Below are positions 16,515 to 25,614 of a DNA stretch of 64,000 nucleotides, piece by piece. The notes below the pieces were generated by a model that searched no databases, had not been told where the DNA came from, and saw only the letters and a list, made by a program, of their open reading frames with translations. Location: the NCBI RefSeq assembly GCF_002760435.1, contig NZ_AUUU01000051.1, positions 1-64,000 on the forward strand. Reading direction: 5' to 3'. Within the stretch, counting starts at the first letter, position 1; each line of letters opens with the position of its first letter. The translations under genes were made by a program, and so were the position numbers. This DNA comes from Clostridium sp. LS. GTDB taxonomy: Bacteria; Bacillota; Clostridia; Clostridiales; Clostridiaceae.

Positions 16515-17186
16515 CTATTCGCCTCCTAAATTATAATTTCTTTCTCCAAATATTCCTGTTCCTACTCTAATTAAATTAGAACCTTCTTCTATAGCTGTCA
16601 TAAAATCATGAGTCATTCCCATAGATAATATGTTCATACTAATATTCTTATATTTTTTTTCTTTTAGCTCATCAAATATCTTTTTAGTTCTTCTAAAATA
16701 TTTTCTGTTGCTTTCTTCATCTCCTATTGGAATAATTACCATTATACCCTTTACAGAAACAAAATTACATTTTTCAATTGCTTCAATAAATTCATATAAA
16801 TTTTCTTCTAAAATTCCACTTTTGCTTTCTTCTCTTCCAATATTGATTTGAATTAAAGTATTAGCAACCTTATTAGCTTTTCCAAAATTTTTTTCTATTT
16901 CGTTTAATAAACTAACACTTGATAAGGAATGTATTAAGTATACCTTATCGACTAAATACTTAACTTTATTACTTTGGAGATGTCCTATAAAATGCCATCT
17001 AACATCATCATGAAAGTTTTCTGCCTTTTTGACTAATTCCTGAACTTTATTTTCTCCAAAATCTCTCATCCCCGCCATATAAGCTTCTTCTAAATCTTCT
17101 AATGGCTTTGTTTTGGAAACAGCTAAAAGCGTTACTTCTTTTGGAATTTTAGATTTAACTTCTTGAATATTTTGCTTAATTCCCAT
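16515..17186 (-). CDS. PLP homeostasis protein YggS/YlmE
   Basis: 223 aa from the ATG at 17186 (AGGTG six bases upstream; the GTG at 17195 lies inside that ribosome site). A TIM-barrel fold-type III PLP protein: the PLP lysine is in LLAVSKTKP (about residue 27) and the phosphate-binding region is near [22 protein letters not shown] (about 190-210). Binds PLP and keeps cellular B6 and amino-acid pools balanced, with no known catalysis. First gene of the ylm group and one base from sepF. Confidence 0.92.
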   Translation of the reverse strand: MGIKQNIQEVKSKIPKEVTLLAVSKTKPLEDLEEAYMAGMRDFGENKVQELVKKAENFHDDVRWHFIGHLQSNKVKYLVDKVYLIHSLSSVSLLNEIEKNFGKANKVANTLIQINIGREESKSGILEENLYEFIEAIEKCNFVSVKGIMVIIPIGDEESNRKYFRRTKKIFDELKEKKYKNISMNILSMGMTHDFMTAIEEGSNLIRVGTGIFGERNYNLGGE

Positions 17187-17278
17187 AATAAACACCTATA
17201 AAACTATTCCTTTCCTTCACTTAATTATTATTCTATATTATTTTTCAATTTCCTTCAATTATATTAAAATAAATTATT

Positions 17279-18013
17279 TTATTTCTTATTTTCATTACTT
17301 GCCATATATTTTACATTTGAATTGGCACTTGATGGCGGCATAATTATTTTATCTACTTCTTTTATATCAACTTCAAGCTTTCTAAACATCAGCTGCTTCA
17401 CATGGCTGCCATCTTCCAATAGAGCTGCTTTTAACTTTTCTGGATCTCCAATAACATAGATTTTAAAAGGTGCATATTCCATTCCCCCATCATCAAATCC
17501 TATAAAAGCCCAATTGCATATTACACCAGACCACGGAACTATCCTATGATTATTTACACTGATAGCTTCTGCTCCTGCAACTCGAAGTTCATTTAAAACT
17601 AACGCCATATCATTATCATGTAAAAGTTTATTGTTTATTTCATCAGTATTTTCTTCTAATGCATTAGCTTTTCCATCATTTATCGTTAATATTATTCCTC
17701 GTCCTTCAATTTTATTTAATCCACTTAACATTTCATAATCATTGATTTGGGCCTTCATATCTTCCAGTATCTTATCATTTTTCTTATCATTATTCTCATA
17801 ATTTCTTATTTTATCCCTTTTCTCAATATTATCCTCTTTAAGATTTCCAATTTCCCTATATAAAGCTGCTCTTTCTTCAACTGCATTTTGATACTGCGAT
17901 GAATTTAATTGACTATAAGATTGAACACCTTTAAAATTAAAATCCATTGATATTAAAACACCTAATATTATGGTCGCAATGAAAACAAAGAAAAAGCCTT
18001 TATTATTTTTCAT
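17279..18013 (-). CDS. DUF881 (YlxW/YlxX-like) membrane protein
   Basis: 244 aa from the ATG at 18013. One N-terminal membrane segment (about 5-24) and a coiled-coil (about 45-95), then the DUF881 domain with INDGKAN, LNELRVAGAEAISVNNHRIVPWSGV and the PFKIYVIGDPEKL region. Extracellular. Homologues lie between divIB and ftsA in Bacillus, and the function is unknown. Part of ftsQ-DUF881-sbp-DUF881. Confidence 0.88.
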   Translation of the reverse strand: MKNNKGFFFVFIATIILGVLISMDFNFKGVQSYSQLNSSQYQNAVEERAALYREIGNLKEDNIEKRDKIRNYENNDKKNDKILEDMKAQINDYEMLSGLNKIEGRGIILTINDGKANALEENTDEINNKLLHDNDMALVLNELRVAGAEAISVNNHRIVPWSGVICNWAFIGFDDGGMEYAPFKIYVIGDPEKLKAALLEDGSHVKQLMFRKLEVDIKEVDKIIMPPSSANSNVKYMASNENKK

Positions 18014-18025
18014 CACCTCACCCCT

Positions 18026-18415
18026 CTATTTAACTTCCTGTTGTTCTTCTAATGAATTTTTTTTAATTTTATTCTTTCTCCAGCTTTTAAATTGCTCCAA
18101 TAATAATCTTCTTATAATAGCAAAATTATCAAATATCCTTCCGCCAAATACAATAACTGCAGCCATATATATTGGTATTCCAAGTTTATCACCTAAATAT
18201 GCAAGCCCTGCTGCCAGAAGCGCATTACCAAAGAAGCCTGATATAAAAATATCAGCTTGAAAATTCTTAGAAAGATTTCCTCTAATCGCTCCAAATACTG
18301 AATCTAAGCAGGCAAGAATAGCTACAGACATATATGGTGAAAATTTATCCGATATATTTACATCTAATACAAAGCCAAGTATTACTCCAATTAATAGTCC
18401 TATAACTGCTACCAA
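18026..18415 (-). CDS. sbp: Small basic protein family (DUF1290)
   Basis: 129 aa with about four short membrane segments (LIGVILGFVL at the N-terminus; YMSVAILACLDSVFGAIRG; GFFGNALLAAGLAYLGDKLGIPIYMAAVIVF). The charged C-terminus ends KKNSLEEQQEVK. Conserved between the two DUF881 genes in Firmicutes division clusters, function unknown. Ten to twelve bases separate it from each neighbour, so the three are certainly co-transcribed. Confidence 0.88.
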   Translation of the reverse strand: MVAVIGLLIGVILGFVLDVNISDKFSPYMSVAILACLDSVFGAIRGNLSKNFQADIFISGFFGNALLAAGLAYLGDKLGIPIYMAAVIVFGGRIFDNFAIIRRLLLEQFKSWRKNKIKKNSLEEQQEVK

Positions 18416-18426
18416 ATTACTCTCTC

Positions 18427-19158
18427 CTATTCCGTTACTGATTTAATAAAGTCATTCTTTAATGACTGTGTTGATTTTCCTATAAATATATCATCTTCTG
18501 TCTTCACTTCATTATTATAATTAGGAAGAGCAAGATATTCTAATGAACCTGGGAACGAAATTCCCACGTTAAGTCTCCCCTTCTCACCAATTGCTTTAAT
18601 TACTATTTTATCTTTAGGATATACTTTTCCTGTAGATCCTATCGCTATTCCATTTCCTGCTGTCTTAATTCCAGTTTGCGGAGTTATCCTAATATCATTT
18701 ATAGATATAGCTTCTGCTCCTGAATACCATAGTAAATTTACTATATGAACTAATTCATCTTCACCTAAATCTCTGCTATTATCACCAGGATTAGAACCAA
18801 AAATAGATGTTTTAGGTGTAATTGTTAATACTATCCCTGGTCCTTTTACATCAACTACTCCAAGAACCATTCTCGCATTATCTAGTTGATTTTTTATATC
18901 TTTACCCAAGTCACCATCTTTAGCTGCAGTTTCCTCCATTTGCTTGAGCTCATCTGATAACTTGGAATTAGTTTTCGATAATTCATCCTTTTCCTTCTTT
19001 AGTGATTCAACTTCTGCAATAATATCATTTTTATCATAATTGCTAATATTTGCTTCTGCTGTATTTTTGTTAGATAAGACTTTAAATTGATACGCTAATA
19101 AAAAACCTAAAAGTCCACAAACAATTGCTATAAGTAATTGCGATCTAGATATTTTCAT
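18427..19158 (-). CDS. DUF881 (YlxW/YlxX-like) membrane protein, first copy
   Basis: 243 aa starting at the ATG at 19158, which follows AAGGTAAGG; the extra 13 residues of a longer reading overlap ftsQ and have no ribosome site. N-terminal membrane helix (about 6-24), a coiled-coil (about 40-85), then the DUF881 domain (VKGPGIVLTITP; LLWYSGAEAISINDIRITPQTGI). Paralogue of the 17279-18013 gene at low identity. The two may form hetero-oligomers in the envelope, which is inference. Confidence 0.88.
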   Translation of the reverse strand: MKISRSQLLIAIVCGLLGFLLAYQFKVLSNKNTAEANISNYDKNDIIAEVESLKKEKDELSKTNSKLSDELKQMEETAAKDGDLGKDIKNQLDNARMVLGVVDVKGPGIVLTITPKTSIFGSNPGDNSRDLGEDELVHIVNLLWYSGAEAISINDIRITPQTGIKTAGNGIAIGSTGKVYPKDKIVIKAIGEKGRLNVGISFPGSLEYLALPNYNNEVKTEDDIFIGKSTQSLKNDFIKSVTE

Positions 19159-19165
19159 TTCTACC

Positions 19166-19921
19166 TTACCTTTCTTTATAATATACTGGTGCACCATTGA
19201 ATCCTACATCTACATATCCTTTAACAATCCCAATATCAGGACTTTCAATTATATGCAGTAACTTATTCATTTTATCAGGTATGTTTTCATCGTTACCTAA
19301 TCTTCCTTCTACTTTCCCAATATAAACCTTTATATTCATAAGATCACTAATGTTAACTGAATCAATATTATAATTAGTTGGATTATTACTAATAATTTGA
19401 TAAAAAGTATCAAAAAAACTCAATATTCTTGTATCATCAAGGCTTTGATTTCCCAACTCCACATTTTTTAAATCTATTCCTACAATATTAACTAAATTTC
19501 TATTATTAATATTATCTGTTTTTTCAAGTAAAGTACCTTCGCTATCCAAGACATAATAATACCCATCTTTCTCCACGTAGAATACTCCATTTTTTTCTGT
19601 AATCTTAATGTTTACTTGTTTTGGATATGATTTTGTAATTTCCACACTTTTAACATATGGATTTTTTTCAGCTTCACTAATTATGTTTTTTTTATCTATA
19701 AATAGGATGTTTTGTCCAATTAAACCTTCTGTTCTTTTCTTAATATCGTCTCCACTCATAACAGGGTTTCCTAAAACAGACACCTTAGTTATAATAAAGA
19801 AACTTGACTTAATTGAGAAAACAATTCCAATCCCTATTAGAATTATACCTATTATAATTATTTTTTTCATTCGCCTTTTTTTCTTAGCTTTTAAAATTAG
19901 TTTATTATTTTCTTTAATCAT
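19166..19921 (-). CDS. ftsQ: Cell division protein FtsQ/DivIB
   Basis: 251 aa. A basic cytoplasmic start (KAKKKRRMKK), a single membrane helix (about 20-40), the POTRA domain (FFIITKVSVLGNPVMSGDDIKKRTEG) and the FtsQ/DivIB beta domain. It bridges early and late divisome proteins (FtsL, FtsB/DivIC). First gene after the terminator that closes the mraZ-ftsW unit, so it probably has its own promoter in 19922-20130. Confidence 0.9.
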   Translation of the reverse strand: MIKENNKLILKAKKKRRMKKIIIIGIILIGIGIVFSIKSSFFIITKVSVLGNPVMSGDDIKKRTEGLIGQNILFIDKKNIISEAEKNPYVKSVEITKSYPKQVNIKITEKNGVFYVEKDGYYYVLDSEGTLLEKTDNINNRNLVNIVGIDLKNVELGNQSLDDTRILSFFDTFYQIISNNPTNYNIDSVNISDLMNIKVYIGKVEGRLGNDENIPDKMNKLLHIIESPDIGIVKGYVDVGFNGAPVYYKER

Positions 19922-20132
19922 ATACTTATCCCTATTCTTAAATTCTAATTATATAATAACATGAATTTTCATATATATAATACCACTTTAATATTATATT
20001 TTCATTAAATTTCCCTACTGAATTTTATTTTTCTATTATAACTTGCTTAAACAATTATCTTAAAATATCATTTACAGAATAAAATAACTATTAATATGTA
20101 ATGCTAAAAGTTTCTTATTATTTCATTGCATT

Positions 20133-20190
20133 ATAATAAATAAAGAGTAAAGAATATTAATATAAATTCCTTACTCTTTATTTTATTATA
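20133..20190. terminator. Terminator between ftsW and ftsQ
   Basis: Long AT-rich stem AATAAATAAAGAGTAA / TTACTCTTTATTTTATT with a 15-nt loop, A-rich on the left and T-rich on the right. On the minus strand it ends the transcript of ftsW about 20 bases after its stop. The rest of 19922-20132 shows no gene. Confidence 0.75.
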
Positions 20191-20210
20191 ATTCTTTTAA
20201 AATTTCCATT

Positions 20211-21350
20211 TTAGATTTCCTTGATTTCTTCTTTTCCCTCAACTTGCCGCGATATGTTTAAAAGTATCCCAACTGCAGTCATATTTATTACCAGGGCCGT
20301 TCCTCCAGAACTTATAAATGGTAAGGGTACTCCAGTAACTGGCATTGAACCCGTTACAACCGCTATATTAATTAAGGATTGCACTCCAATAACTGAAGTT
20401 ATACCTATAGCAAGAAGTGTTCCATAAGTATCCCTTGCCTTCATTGCTACACTAATTCCTCTCCAAATAAAAATTACAAATAGAGTTATTATACATATAC
20501 ATCCAATTAATCCTAACTCTTCTCCAATTATGGAGAAAATAAAATCATTATGTGGCTCAGGCATATATAAAGTTTTCTGCCTTGATTGACCTAAACCAAG
20601 GCCCGTAATTCCTCCTGCACCTAATGCATAGAATGATTGAATTAATTGATACCCATCACCTATTGGATCATTCCAAGGATTTGTAAAGCTCATTAATCTT
20701 TTCATTCTATATGGTTCTAACACCGTGAATGCAACTGCGGCTGCAACCATAACAGGTGCTACAATTCCGAATAAGTGTTTTAATTTTCCTCCAGCAGCAA
20801 AAAGTACAATAAACGTAACAATCATTATTACAGATGCAATGCTTAAGTTTTTTTGGGATAATACAATAGCTGCATACATCCCAGAAACGCATAAGTAAGG
20901 CACTATTCCGGTTGAAAATTGTTTTACTCCTTCACCTTTAACCTCAAGGCTTCTAGCTAAAAATAATACTACAACATATTTAGCTAGCTCTGATGGCTGC
21001 AAACTTCCAAAAGGCCCAAGGGGAATCCATCTTTGTGCTCCATTTACACTTGGAAAAAGAAATACTAAAAATAGAAGCGGAATACACCCTATCATTATTG
21101 GCACTGTATATTTTTTAATCTTGTGATAATCAAAACTCATTGTAAATGCCATTGCAATAATTCCAGCAATTGCTGCAAGTCCTTGTTTTTTTAAATAATA
21201 CATGCTATCCCCAGTCTTAAACATGGCATAATAGGAACTTGCAGAATAAACCATAATTACACCAATAGACAATAATAAAACAACAGTATAGAATACCCCA
21301 TAATCTATTTCACCCATTTTATTTTTTCTTTTGGACCTAATGATCTTCAT
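20211..21350 (-). CDS. ftsW: FtsW/SpoVE family glycosyltransferase (SEDS protein)
   Basis: 379 aa from the ATG at 21350 (GGAGG eight bases upstream). About ten membrane segments. SEDS signatures: QKNLSIASVIMIV, the large loop YRMKRLMSFTNPWNDPIGDGYQ, LGLGQSRQKTLYMPEPHNDFIFSIIGEELG and the C-terminal PLPFISSGGTALVINM. It polymerises lipid II into glycan strands with a class B PBP. The position after mraY matches both ftsW and sporulation-specific spoVE, and sequence alone does not separate the two. Confidence 0.92.
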   Translation of the reverse strand: MKIIRSKRKNKMGEIDYGVFYTVVLLLSIGVIMVYSASSYYAMFKTGDSMYYLKKQGLAAIAGIIAMAFTMSFDYHKIKKYTVPIMIGCIPLLFLVFLFPSVNGAQRWIPLGPFGSLQPSELAKYVVVLFLARSLEVKGEGVKQFSTGIVPYLCVSGMYAAIVLSQKNLSIASVIMIVTFIVLFAAGGKLKHLFGIVAPVMVAAAVAFTVLEPYRMKRLMSFTNPWNDPIGDGYQLIQSFYALGAGGITGLGLGQSRQKTLYMPEPHNDFIFSIIGEELGLIGCICIITLFVIFIWRGISVAMKARDTYGTLLAIGITSVIGVQSLINIAVVTGSMPVTGVPLPFISSGGTALVINMTAVGILLNISRQVEGKEEIKEI

Positions 21351-21375
21351 ACATAAATCCTCCAAATCTAATTAA

Positions 21376-22356
21376 CTAAAGTGCTATAAACCCAACTACA
21401 CATAAAATCGCAGTAATAATTGAAAATACTGTTACTATTTTCACTTCACTCCATCCTAAATGTTCAAAATGATGATGTATAGGAGACATTTTAAATACTC
21501 TTTTACCAGTTAATTTAAACGAAGTAACTTGAATTATAACAGATAAAGTTTCAATTAAATAAATCCCTCCAACTATAACTACAAATAATTCCATCTTTAA
21601 CATTAATGCTATTGTTCCAATCGCACCTCCAAGGGCTAGTGACCCTGTGTCTCCCATAAAAATTTTAGCAGGAAAAGCATTAAATTTTAAGAACCCGAGA
21701 AGTGCTCCGGCTAATGCTAATGCAAAAATTGCTACCTCTGAATTATGTGTTCTAAAACCTACAATTGCAAAAAAAGTTAAAACAATTACTGTAACTGAAG
21801 TTGCAAGACCGTCTATTCCATCTGTTAAATTTACTGCGTTAGTTACAGCTGCATAATAAATAATTATAAATGGTATATATAATATACCTAAATTTAATCT
21901 AAAATCTTTACTTCCAAAAGGAAATATTATATCTGTGCCAACATAATTATATCCATACCAAGCTAATGCTAAAGAGAATATAATTAATAGTATCATCTTT
22001 TGTGCAGCTCTTAATCCTAAATTATCTTTATGAATTATCTTTAATATATCATCTAAAAAGCCTATAAAACCAAAGGCTAAAAATGAATACAAGATAATCA
22101 TTTCCTTACTCATAAGCTTTTGTCCCATAATCAATATGGCTGCTGCAGTTGCTATAAAAAATATTAGTCCTCCCATAGTAGGAGTTCCTGATTTTTTTTG
22201 ATGACTCTTGGGGCCATCTTTTCTTATATTTTGACCAAATTTCAGTTTGTGTAATATAGGTATAAATATTGGCCCAAGTACTATTGAGAATAAAAATCCT
22301 ATTAATAAAGATCCTAAAACTCTCCAATTAATTAATAAGTTGATTGCTTCCCCCAT
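21376..22356 (-). CDS. mraY: Phospho-MurNAc-pentapeptide transferase MraY
   Basis: 326 aa, ten membrane segments. Makes lipid I from UDP-MurNAc-pentapeptide and undecaprenyl phosphate. Catalytic motifs: [15 protein letters not shown] (about 174-188), [15 protein letters not shown] and the C-terminal [12 protein letters not shown]. The ATG at 22356 is the only usable start in frame, but its ribosome site is weak (only ACTGG precedes it). A strong AGGAGGTG stands about 50 bases further upstream, before a tiny ORF (see findings). Confidence 0.95.
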   Translation of the reverse strand: MGEAINLLINWRVLGSLLIGFLFSIVLGPIFIPILHKLKFGQNIRKDGPKSHQKKSGTPTMGGLIFFIATAAAILIMGQKLMSKEMIILYSFLAFGFIGFLDDILKIIHKDNLGLRAAQKMILLIIFSLALAWYGYNYVGTDIIFPFGSKDFRLNLGILYIPFIIIYYAAVTNAVNLTDGIDGLATSVTVIVLTFFAIVGFRTHNSEVAIFALALAGALLGFLKFNAFPAKIFMGDTGSLALGGAIGTIALMLKMELFVVIVGGIYLIETLSVIIQVTSFKLTGKRVFKMSPIHHHFEHLGWSEVKIVTVFSIITAILCVVGFIAL

Positions 22357-22417
22357 CCAGTGTTGCCCATGGCATCTAAAAGAAAATGCCTAAATAAGGC
22401 AAGTCACCTCCTTCGTT

Positions 22418-23788
22418 TTATTTTATTTTCTCTAAACATTTAACAATTTCTTCAAATTTTTCACTTCTAGATGCCTTAACTAAAATAACATCATTTGTAC
22501 TAATTATATTTACTAATTCTTCCATTAATTCTTGTTTGTCATCAAATATTATAGTATCTTTTTCAAAACCTTTTTTATAGAATTCCTTAAAGTCTCCTGT
22601 GGTTAATAAAATATCTGCCTTTCCTTTGGCAAATTTTCCAGTTTCAATATGAGCTTCTTTTGCATAATCACCAAGCTCGCCCATAGTGCCAAGAACCGCT
22701 ATTTTTTTATTGCCATTATAATTCTTAAGAACCTCAAGGGCTGCTTTCATTGAATCAGGATTTGCATTATAGGAATCATTTATAATTGTAAAGTTATCAT
22801 TTTTAATAAATTCAAGTCTCATAGATGTTGCATTAAAATTTTCTAATCCTTTTTCCATTTCCTCAAAAGTAAGTCCAAAATTTCTTGCAACTTGTATTCC
22901 TATAAGTGCATTTAGTACATTATGCTCGCCAATCATTTCTAAAGTAAATCTATGTTTTTTACCGTTCTTAGTAGCTGCATCAAAGGATGTGTACTTATCA
23001 GTCAGTTCTATATTCTCAGCATAAACCTCATAGTCTTTATCATAGCCTATTTTTTCCAAATTATATTTATCACTTTCATTTACTAACTTCAACATATCAT
23101 TTTCACAGTTTATTATTAATGAATTTTTTTCTTCAAAAAAATCAACTATAGACATTTTTTCTTTAAGTATATTTTCACGAGTTTTTAAATATTCTATATG
23201 TGCAACACCTACATTAGTTATAGCAGCAATATCTGGAAGTGCTATACTTGCAAGTTTATTTATTTCCCCAAAATTACTCATACCCATTTCAAGTACAGCA
23301 ATGTCATATTCTTTTGATAGTTCAAATATCATAAGCGGCAGGCCTATTTCATTATTAAAATTTCCTTGAGTTTTAAACACTCTATATTTTCCGCTTAAGA
23401 AGGCAGCAACTAAATCCTTTGTTGATGTTTTTCCAGTAGAACCAGTTATTCCAACCACTTTTATTCCTATCTTTTTCCTATAAAATCTAGCTAAATCCCC
23501 TAACGCTGTTTTAGTGTCATCAACCTTAATAATAGTTCCTTTATCATTTAATTCTCCAGGAAGAAATTTTATTTCATCGATTATTACTATTGATGCCCTT
23601 TTTTCTATGGCAGCTACAGCATAATCATTACCATTAAAATTTTCTCCTTTTAACGCAATAAACAAGTTATCTTTTTCTATTTTCCTTGTATCCGTAGAAA
23701 TTTTATTAAAAATCCCTTCATTATTTTTAATTATAATTTCTCCTGATACAGCTTCCAGTATTTCTTTTAAACTTAAATCCAATTTCAT
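22418..23788 (-). CDS. murF: UDP-MurNAc-tripeptide-D-Ala-D-Ala ligase MurF
   Basis: 456 aa. Adds D-Ala-D-Ala to UDP-MurNAc-tripeptide in the cytoplasm. Mur ligase architecture: N-terminal uridine-binding domain (about 1-95), central ATPase with P-loop GITGSTGKTSTKD (about 104-116) and C-terminal domain (NDSYNANPDSMKAAL; LGTMGELGDYAKEAH at about 350-365). Downstream of murE, separated by a 150-bp repeat element rather than the usual tight junction. Confidence 0.94.
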   Translation of the reverse strand: MKLDLSLKEILEAVSGEIIIKNNEGIFNKISTDTRKIEKDNLFIALKGENFNGNDYAVAAIEKRASIVIIDEIKFLPGELNDKGTIIKVDDTKTALGDLARFYRKKIGIKVVGITGSTGKTSTKDLVAAFLSGKYRVFKTQGNFNNEIGLPLMIFELSKEYDIAVLEMGMSNFGEINKLASIALPDIAAITNVGVAHIEYLKTRENILKEKMSIVDFFEEKNSLIINCENDMLKLVNESDKYNLEKIGYDKDYEVYAENIELTDKYTSFDAATKNGKKHRFTLEMIGEHNVLNALIGIQVARNFGLTFEEMEKGLENFNATSMRLEFIKNDNFTIINDSYNANPDSMKAALEVLKNYNGNKKIAVLGTMGELGDYAKEAHIETGKFAKGKADILLTTGDFKEFYKKGFEKDTIIFDDKQELMEELVNIISTNDVILVKASRSEKFEEIVKCLEKIK

Positions 23789-23805
23789 CCACCCCTTTAG
23801 TTCAG

Positions 23806-23955
23806 TTAACAGTTTGCAGTTAACAGTTTACAGTTATAAATTTCAAGCTTTTTATCTTCAAATGTCTATTAAATAAGATTGTTTATCATTTTTACAAATC
23901 CCTTTAGGGATTTGGTCCTTAATTGTTAACTGTTCATTGTTAACTGTTAACTGCA
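23806..23955. repeat. 150-bp element with inverted arrays of a 14-bp repeat
   Basis: The left side has two and a half copies of CAGTTAACAGTTTR at a 14-bp period (23804-23835). The right side has two and a half copies in inverted orientation (TTGTTAACTGTTNA type, 23922-23953). In the middle is a perfect stem CAAATCCC-TTTA-GGGATTTG (23895-23914). The right array forms the last codons of murE. It resembles a small intergenic mobile or palindromic repeat family. Confidence 0.6.
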
Positions 23956-25400
23956 TCAAGTATTTCTTTTACAACTTCTCTTTCATCGAAGTGTATTGTC
24001 TCATTTTTCAAAACTTGATAAGTTTCATGACCCTTACCAGCAATAACTATTACGTCCCCCGTATTTGCAATGCTAATAGCTTTTTTTATAGCTTCTTTCC
24101 TATTTTCTATAACTATATAATTATCTTTATCCAAGCCTTCCTCTATATCCTTTATAATACTCATAGGATCTTCACTTCTTGGATTATCAGAAGTTATTAT
24201 TGAAATATCAGCTATATCTATTGATATTTTCCCCATTTGTGGTCTTTTAACCTTGTCTCTATCTCCACCACAGCCAAATACACTGATTAACTTTCCATTG
24301 GTAAATTCTTTTGCAGTTTTTAAAATATTTTCAAGTCCATCTGGAGTGTGAGCATAATCTATAATTATTTCATAAGGCAAATTGTATTCTTTAGCTACTC
24401 TTTCGCATCTTCCTAAAACCACAACATTCTCTATTCCATTTTTTATTGCTTCTATAGGTATCTCTAATTTTGAGCATGATACTATTGCACCTAATGCATT
24501 ATAAATATTATATTCACCAGGTATACTCAATATAAAGTCTTCTTCTTTTTCTAAATTAAGTTTAAATTTAATTTCTCTACTGCCCATTTCTTCATCAAAA
24601 GCTTTATAATCAGAATTGCATTTTACAGAAAACGAATAAATATTATCACTTTTTAAGTTATTTAAATCGGCAATTACTTGTCTTCCATAATTATCGTCAA
24701 CATTGATAACTTTTATTCTGGATCTTTCAAATAACTTGAATTTTGCCTTATAGTAATTCTCAAAAGTCTTATGAAAATCTAAATGATCTCTAGTTAAATT
24801 TGTAAAAATACCAATTTCAAATTGCACACCATAAACTCTATCTAATTCCAAAGAATGTGAAGATACTTCCATAACACAATATTCTACACCTTTTTTTACC
24901 ATTTCAGCAAATAGTTCTTGCAATTCTAATGATTCTGGAGTTGTTCTTTCGGTATGGATTCTTTCACTACCAATGTAATTAGCTATCGTTCCAATTAGTC
25001 CAACTTTATTATTATTAGCTTCTAAAATGTCTTTTATCATAAAAGCTGTAGTTGTCTTACCGTTTGTTCCTGTTACACCAATTATTTTCATTTTATTACT
25101 TGGGTTATCATAATAATTAGATCCCATTAATGCTAAAGCTTTTCTAGTATCATCCGATTTTAAAACAGTAAGACTATTTCCTTTTATTTCTACATCATCT
25201 TGGATAATTATTACTTTAGCTCCTTTTTCAATTGCTTTATCAATATATCTGTGCCCATCAGTTGCATAACCTTTTATACAAATGAAAACATCAAGCTCTT
25301 CTACTTTTCTGCTATCATAACTTATTTTATTAATTTCTACATCAATATCACCTTTAACAACTTTATAATTTATTCCATCTAAAATACTTTTCAAATTCAT
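23940..25400 (-). CDS. murE: UDP-MurNAc-tripeptide synthetase MurE (meso-DAP type)
   Basis: 486 aa. Adds the third stem residue to UDP-MurNAc-L-Ala-D-Glu. P-loop GVTGTNGKTTTAF at about 106-118. The substrate motif reads DNPRSEDP (about 407-414), the form linked to meso-diaminopimelate rather than lysine, in agreement with dapF in this window. The last codons (A-V-N-S-stop) are built from the repeat described at 23806-23955. No murD, murG or murC lies in this cluster. Confidence 0.94.
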   Translation of the reverse strand: MNLKSILDGINYKVVKGDIDVEINKISYDSRKVEELDVFICIKGYATDGHRYIDKAIEKGAKVIIIQDDVEIKGNSLTVLKSDDTRKALALMGSNYYDNPSNKMKIIGVTGTNGKTTTAFMIKDILEANNNKVGLIGTIANYIGSERIHTERTTPESLELQELFAEMVKKGVEYCVMEVSSHSLELDRVYGVQFEIGIFTNLTRDHLDFHKTFENYYKAKFKLFERSRIKVINVDDNYGRQVIADLNNLKSDNIYSFSVKCNSDYKAFDEEMGSREIKFKLNLEKEEDFILSIPGEYNIYNALGAIVSCSKLEIPIEAIKNGIENVVVLGRCERVAKEYNLPYEIIIDYAHTPDGLENILKTAKEFTNGKLISVFGCGGDRDKVKRPQMGKISIDIADISIITSDNPRSEDPMSIIKDIEEGLDKDNYIVIENRKEAIKKAISIANTGDVIVIAGKGHETYQVLKNETIHFDEREVVKEILDAVNS

Positions 25401-25495
25401 ATTGAATCTCTCCTAACTAATTTACCTTACTCTATCAGCTCTATAATAAGCATTATAGAGTGATGAATTTTTTAGAATTTATGAACTAAAAAAAT

Positions 25496-25532
25496 ATAGC
25501 ATGCGAGCATTCCCACATGCTAGTATTTTATC
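25496..25532 (-). terminator. Terminator downstream of the FtsI-like PBP
   Basis: Minus strand stem TAGCATG / CATGCTA with a 12-nt loop and then seven T. Nearly the same sequence recurs after the next gene upstream (27960-28000), so the terminator was duplicated with the gene. Confidence 0.65.
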
Positions 25533-25614
25533 ATTAGTCTAATTTACTTTAAATCCTCTACAAAGAAAACAGTTTTAGTTTAAAATTAAGTTTTACTTTC
25601 TCTTTAGTTCAACT

